From: Methanobacterium paludis
Lineage (GTDB): Archaea; Methanobacteriota; Methanobacteria; Methanobacteriales; Methanobacteriaceae
Reading direction: 5' to 3'
DNA: 64,000 bases
NCBI RefSeq assembly: GCF_000214725.1
Contig: NC_015574.1
Span: 1,911,001 to 1,975,000 of the forward strand
Shown here: positions 59,967 to 64,000 of the stretch, in pieces
Layout: each line of letters starts with the position of its first letter
Numbering within the stretch: the first letter of the stretch is position 1
The notes under the pieces: generated by a model
The model's database searches: none
Seen by the model: the letters and a program-made list of their open reading frames with translations, nothing else
What the model was told of the DNA's origin: nothing
Made by a program: the position numbers and the translations under genes

Positions 59967-60785
59967 ATGAAAAGAGATGTTATCAGAATTAATGAAGAAA
60001 AGTGTACAGGTTGCGGGGATTGTATTCCAGGGTGTCCTGAGGGAGCTTTACAGGTTATTGACGGGAAAGCAAGGCTTATAAGTGATTTGTTCTGTGATGG
60101 TTTAGGAGCCTGTATTGGAACTTGCCCACAGGGAGCTATAGAAGTTGAACAAAGAGAAGCTGAGCCTTATGATGAGAATAGGGTTATGGAAAATATTGTA
60201 AAAGCTGGTCCCAACGTCATAAAAGCTCATTTAAAACATCTTAATGATCATGGTCAGATGGAATTTCTTAATCAAGCTGTTAGCTTTTTAAAGGAAAAAA
60301 ATATTGAAATTCCTGATTATGAAGAAGAAAGCCCATTACCCTCCAGTTGTCCTGGTTCAACAATGAGGGATTTAAGTGAAAGTAAACTGGAAAGCAGCAA
60401 TCAACCACAGATTTTCGGCGCAGAACTTAGAAACTGGCCCGTACAGTTACAGCTTTTAAACCCAAATGCACCTTATTTAAAAAATGCAGATTTATTAATA
60501 GCAGCAGACTGTGCACCATTTGCTTATGCTAATTTCCATCAAAGATTCTTAAAAGATAAGGTTTTAATAATCCTTTGTCCGAAACTGGATAAGACCATAG
60601 ATCAATACGTGGATAAATTAGCTGAAATTTTTCAGAAGCAGGAAATAAAGTCAATCTCAATTGTGCATATGGAAGTTCCATGCTGCTCAGGTATTGAGAC
60701 TATAGTTAAAAGAGCGTTAGAAAAAGCTGAAAAGAACATAATTATCAAAGATTACACAATTTCGATAAACGGTGAGATAATATAA
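59967..60785 (+). CDS. Iron-sulfur protein with one regular and one atypical ferredoxin motif
   Basis: A 272-residue protein. The first motif is regular, with Cys13, 16, 19 and 23 (CTGCGDCIPGCP). The second, Cys43, Leu46, Cys49 and Cys53 (CDGLGACIGTCP), lacks one of the four cysteines, so a [3Fe-4S] or a loose cluster is possible. The remainder has an alpha/beta domain with cysteines in AADCAPF and EVPCCSG. Similar proteins are found in anaerobes without a known substrate. GGAGGGGAAGGATT before the ATG at 59967 decides the start. Confidence 0.83.
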   Translation: MKRDVIRINEEKCTGCGDCIPGCPEGALQVIDGKARLISDLFCDGLGACIGTCPQGAIEVEQREAEPYDENRVMENIVKAGPNVIKAHLKHLNDHGQMEFLNQAVSFLKEKNIEIPDYEEESPLPSSCPGSTMRDLSESKLESSNQPQIFGAELRNWPVQLQLLNPNAPYLKNADLLIAADCAPFAYANFHQRFLKDKVLIILCPKLDKTIDQYVDKLAEIFQKQEIKSISIVHMEVPCCSGIETIVKRALEKAEKNIIIKDYTISINGEII

Positions 60786-60838
60786 AAAGAATAAATAAAA
60801 TTAAGATTTAAATCAATTTCAGAGCAAATATTTGCTCA

Positions 60839-61645
60839 TCAAAGAACTCCAATCATTTTCAGCCCTATGTAAAACATTAAAGCCATGTAAATATATTTTA
60901 ACTGCTTTTCTGGGAGTTTATGGGATACTTTAACCCCCACCTGTGCCATTGGAATGCTTGCACCTGCAAGCAGGACAAGTTGAAGGATGTTTATGTAACC
61001 AACGGAATATGGGGGCAGTCCAGTGGCGTTCATACCACCTAAGATATATGCCACTATTCCGCCAATGGATGTGAAGATTATAACTGCACTGGATGTTCCA
61101 ACGGCTTTGTGGGCGCCAAACCCCATTAAAATAATGAGAATTGGTACCATTAGAATTCCACCACCTATTCCAAGAAGTCCTGCTGCAAAACCTGCTGCAA
61201 AACCCCAAAAAATATAAGATAATGATCCTTTTTTAGGTTCTTCCCCTGTTTCAGGGTACCTTGCAACTACCATCCATAAAGCCGCTGCAAGAACCAGGAA
61301 CCCAAAAAGAAATCTTAAAATATCACCCGGCACGTTTGATGCAGTTATTCCTCCTATAAATGCCCCTATAATTCCAGCAACACCCATAAACATTGCTGGA
61401 CGTCTTAAAACCGCCCCACGACGCATATGACCCAGTGTTCCACTTAAGGCTGTTGGCAGTATCACAGCAAGGCTTGTACCAAAGGCAATTCTTATTGCAA
61501 TTGTTGGATCAACACCAATGGCTGTCAAGAGGAAAAACTGGACAGGAACCATTATAAAACCTCCCCCAACACCGAGAAGTCCGGATGCAAATCCAACAAA
61601 TGTACCCGTGATTAACAAAATGACGATGTAAACTAAAAACTCCAT
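60839..61645 (-). CDS. TauE/SafE-type permease
   Basis: A 268-residue membrane protein of about 8 helices in two repeats. The repeated glycine motif is GFASGLLGVGGGFIMVPV near the N-terminus and GFAAGLLGIGGGILMVPIL in the second half. The family exports or imports small sulfonates and anions such as sulfite or sulfoacetate. Substrate unknown. It is convergent with the iron-sulfur gene. GGTAAAGGGTATAAT lies before the ATG at 61645; an upstream TTG at 61666 is less likely. Confidence 0.88.
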   Translation of the reverse strand: MEFLVYIVILLITGTFVGFASGLLGVGGGFIMVPVQFFLLTAIGVDPTIAIRIAFGTSLAVILPTALSGTLGHMRRGAVLRRPAMFMGVAGIIGAFIGGITASNVPGDILRFLFGFLVLAAALWMVVARYPETGEEPKKGSLSYIFWGFAAGFAAGLLGIGGGILMVPILIILMGFGAHKAVGTSSAVIIFTSIGGIVAYILGGMNATGLPPYSVGYINILQLVLLAGASIPMAQVGVKVSHKLPEKQLKYIYMALMFYIGLKMIGVL

Positions 61646-61992
61646 ATTATACCCTTTACCATCCAATCTTAATTTAGTTTATTAAAAATTATTCAATGCA
61701 ATTAAAAAAATTATTTAATCCCGGGTACTCTATTGTAAAGTAATATAAATTTCCCAGAAAATGTTTCTACTATTTTTTGCAGCAGTTATAAGATGTTGAC
61801 AGCATGAAAGACGATGGGCCAAAACAGAGCATATAATGCTGAAAATGGAGAGATCAATTAAAAATAAGCAATTAAAAACTTCTCACATGCTGTCTCTAAA
61901 ACCATTTATACACCAATGGAAATAGTACCCTAAACCGGATGTAAGTATAAAAAAATTAAGGGTATTATCCTAATAATACTAATGGTGATAAA
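61646..61992. other. Divergent tauE-mutS intergenic region
   Basis: 347 bases without a gene. It contains the long inverted repeat at 61798-61894 and a TATA-like AATATAAATTT at about 61742-61752. Confidence 0.5.
61798..61894. promoter_or_regulatory. Possible structured leader before the MutS-like gene
   Basis: GACAGCATG (61798-61806) is exactly complementary to CATGCTGTC (61886-61894), and between them AGCAT-ATA-ATGCT forms a smaller hairpin. Such nested stems may fold in the RNA, as a leader or a small RNA. No family match is known to me. Confidence 0.35.
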
Positions 61993-63888
61993 GTGGATCT
62001 CATGGAAATAAAGGGCATAGGCGACAGACTGGCCGATAAAATTATTAAAAGCTTTGGAGGAAGAGAAGAATTTCTCAAAGCTGTGAAAAATTTTGAAGTG
62101 GACCGCATCGCAGGAATAGAAGGTGTGAGTCAACACAGGGCCATTGAAATTGTCAACTCTGTGCTGGGAAATCCCACCGAAGAATTTTTAAAAACTGAAA
62201 GAGCCGTTCAGATATATGATGATATTGTTGGAAGGATTCTCGGCTTTGCCAGTACCAAGTATGCCAAAAACAGAATTCTCTTGATGAGCCCAATTAAAAA
62301 TGAAGAGACCATCAAGGAAAGTATGAGTTTTGTGATGCAGGCAAAGTATGCTGCAAGCCATCTTCCCAGAGATGAAATCAAAAGGCTCTTAAAAAAAATA
62401 GATCCCACAGATGATCCCAAACCAAAATACGACCCCTCCAAGGCCATTCTCGTGGAGTCGAGTGACGATTACCACCAAATAATAGAACTGGGCCTTAACA
62501 GTTACTGTCCAGTAATCACTTCAGAGGAACTTGAAAGCCTCGAAGACTTTGAATTGATAGTTTACGTATATTCTGAGGGTATTATGGAATTTGAAGATGC
62601 TTACAATATCACAATGGTGAATAATGAATCTGAAGCATTTGAAATTGTTCCAAACACAGTTCTATCATATTTTAAAGAAAATTATGATCTTCTACGTAAT
62701 ATTTTAAAAATAAAAGAAATATTAGGAAGAAAATCCATAATCAAAGAAGTTCTGGATATCTTAGACTCTCTGGAATCTGTTGATGTTGATGAGACTGTTT
62801 TTGACAGAGCAATTGAATCTTCAAAGGAAAAAGCAGATTTAAAACTTAAAGATGCCATTAAAAAAGTTGATCTTAAAGGAGATGAAGTTTTAAACCTTTT
62901 AAATGAGGAAATGCCCGGCAAGATCCAGAAAATATTCGACGAAGTAATGAAAGATGCAAGAGATGAGATTAAAGAAGAAACTGGATGCGCCTTCGACCCA
63001 TTTATTCAAAAATATCCTGTTGAAATAGACTACTCTGAGCTAGAAAGAATTAAAAAACAGGAAATGTCCAAAAAACAGGTAACAACATTTGAAGAAGAAG
63101 TTAAGGCAGCTTCAATCATCTCAAAATTTAAAGTGGATGTTGAATCTGAGATCCAGGAAATTCTCCTTTTTGACTATGAATTCGCCTTGGGATGTTTTGC
63201 TTACTATTACGACCTCCATACACCCACTATTGGAGATGGATTCAGATTTAAAGAAGGATTACACCTCAATTTAGCCTTAATTAATGATAAAAATATCCAA
63301 AAAATTGATTATCAACTTGAATCTCCTGAAAACGTGGTTCTTCTGACCGGTGCAAACAGTGGAGGTAAAACAACCCTTCTCGAGACATTAGCCCAAATAT
63401 CAATCATGGCCCAAATGGGTCTGCCTGTCTGCGCACAGGAAGCCCAGGTAAAACTCGTTGATGAAGTTTACTTCTTCTCTAAAAAGCATTCACTTGATGC
63501 AGGAGCTTTTGAATCATTTTTAAGGACCTTCATGCCAATTGTCACCCGCGAAGAGGATAAATTAATTCTTCTGGATGAACTTGAAGCCATAACCGAACTT
63601 GAAGCTGCCGTTAAAATCATATCCAGCTTCATGGACTTCGTTCATGATTCTGAATCCTTTGCAATCATTGTAACCCATATGGCCCGTGAAATTTTGAAAT
63701 ACACCGATGTAAGAGTGGATGGAATCGAAGCCAAAGGACTTGATGCAGACTACAACCTGATTGTGGATAGAACACCAAGAATGAACCATTTAGCAAAAAG
63801 TACACCTGAATTGATACTTCGAAGGATGTATGAGAAGTCCGACGGCAAGCTCCAGAAGATCTATGAGCGTATCTTGGAGAAGTTTTAA
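61993..63888 (+). CDS. Archaeal MutS-like ATPase with helix-hairpin-helix
   Basis: A 631-residue protein. An N-terminal helix-hairpin-helix DNA-binding part (KGIGDRLADKIIKSFGG near residue 6, GIEGVSQHRAIEIVNSVLG near 41) is followed by a coiled middle (residues about 235-370). The MutS ATPase then has Walker A TGANSGGKTT near 452 and Walker B LILLDELEA near 521. It lacks the MutS mismatch domain, so it resembles MutS2/MutS5-type proteins, likely acting on branched or recombining DNA. The start is GTG at 61993, after GGTGATAAA. Confidence 0.9.
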   Translation: MDLMEIKGIGDRLADKIIKSFGGREEFLKAVKNFEVDRIAGIEGVSQHRAIEIVNSVLGNPTEEFLKTERAVQIYDDIVGRILGFASTKYAKNRILLMSPIKNEETIKESMSFVMQAKYAASHLPRDEIKRLLKKIDPTDDPKPKYDPSKAILVESSDDYHQIIELGLNSYCPVITSEELESLEDFELIVYVYSEGIMEFEDAYNITMVNNESEAFEIVPNTVLSYFKENYDLLRNILKIKEILGRKSIIKEVLDILDSLESVDVDETVFDRAIESSKEKADLKLKDAIKKVDLKGDEVLNLLNEEMPGKIQKIFDEVMKDARDEIKEETGCAFDPFIQKYPVEIDYSELERIKKQEMSKKQVTTFEEEVKAASIISKFKVDVESEIQEILLFDYEFALGCFAYYYDLHTPTIGDGFRFKEGLHLNLALINDKNIQKIDYQLESPENVVLLTGANSGGKTTLLETLAQISIMAQMGLPVCAQEAQVKLVDEVYFFSKKHSLDAGAFESFLRTFMPIVTREEDKLILLDELEAITELEAAVKIISSFMDFVHDSESFAIIVTHMAREILKYTDVRVDGIEAKGLDADYNLIVDRTPRMNHLAKSTPELILRRMYEKSDGKLQKIYERILEKF

Positions 63889-64000
63889 TAACAGTTTGAT
63901 ATGCTTTTAATTTTTTTTGATCAATTTGTTTAAGATTTATCAATCACTATTCCAATTCATTTGATTATTTAATCTATATATATCTTAAAATTTCGAATCA

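Overview
The window is AT-rich, densely coded archaeal DNA from a hydrogenotrophic methanogen. It most resembles a mesophilic Methanobacterium or a close relative in the Methanobacteriales. The evidence is the gene content: Cdc6/Orc1, MCM, VAT/Cdc48, aIF2-beta, aIF6, archaeal L31e/L39e/LX/S19e, RNase P component 4, FtsY, prefoldin alpha, AglB, a DGGGP-synthase-type UbiA enzyme, MptE of tetrahydromethanopterin synthesis, archaeal Thi4 and a 4-thio-free archaeal tyrosyl-tRNA synthetase. AGGTGAT/GGAGG ribosome binding sites are common, as are TTG starts. I see no tRNA, rRNA, CRISPR array or insertion sequence.

Region 1-9.1 kb: the 5' part of nadA, a methylthioadenosine/methylthioinosine phosphorylase, RtcB RNA ligase and its partner archease with an SRPBCC protein between them, VAT ATPase, a small membrane protein, Cdc6 and a 50-residue small protein. 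Region 9.1-18.8 kb: mptE divergent from a class-V aminotransferase, then a translationally coupled pair (thiamine-diphosphate enzyme of the acetolactate synthase family plus a B12-binding radical SAM enzyme), acetyl-CoA synthetase, a dUTPase/dCTP deaminase-family enzyme, a phosphoribosyltransferase and a methyltransferase.

Region 19-24.2 kb is one long minus-strand translation and RNA operon with overlapping genes: rnp4, a YhbY-like gene, rps19e, the PDCD5-like gene, a PP-loop gene, rpl39e, rpl31e, eif6, rplX, pfdA and ftsY. It ends at a hairpin-plus-T-run terminator. Region 24.4-33.6 kb: Fap7-like kinase, Thi4, DRG-type GTPase, AglB, a DUF488 protein and topoisomerase I with a C-terminal lysine-rich tail made of nine 15-bp repeats. 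Region 34-45 kb: phosphodiesterase, RlmE, MCM, aIF2-beta, NMD3, TyrRS, thymidylate kinase, UbiA and a second kinase-like gene coupled to a small membrane protein.

Region 45-57 kb is the accessory and decaying part. It holds a ferritin-like gene remnant joined to a multiply frameshifted CadD-type transporter remnant, TrmO, a sulfite-oxidase-fold protein beside a frameshifted two-helix membrane protein, an HD-domain OB-fold nuclease, a frameshifted 14-helix MFS exporter, an intact MFS exporter divergent from a PadR repressor with two similar inverted-repeat operator candidates, a membrane-anchored glutamine-amidotransferase-like protein, a small sulfite-reductase-like protein and an EamA exporter. 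Region 57-64 kb: a large U32 peptidase-family protein, an iron-sulfur protein with an atypical second cluster motif, a TauE/SafE permease and an archaeal MutS-like ATPase. No single spectacular new system is evident. The best candidates for novelty are the TPP-enzyme/B12-radical-SAM pair, the molybdopterin protein with its broken membrane partner, the PadR operators and the repeat-bearing intergenic regions.
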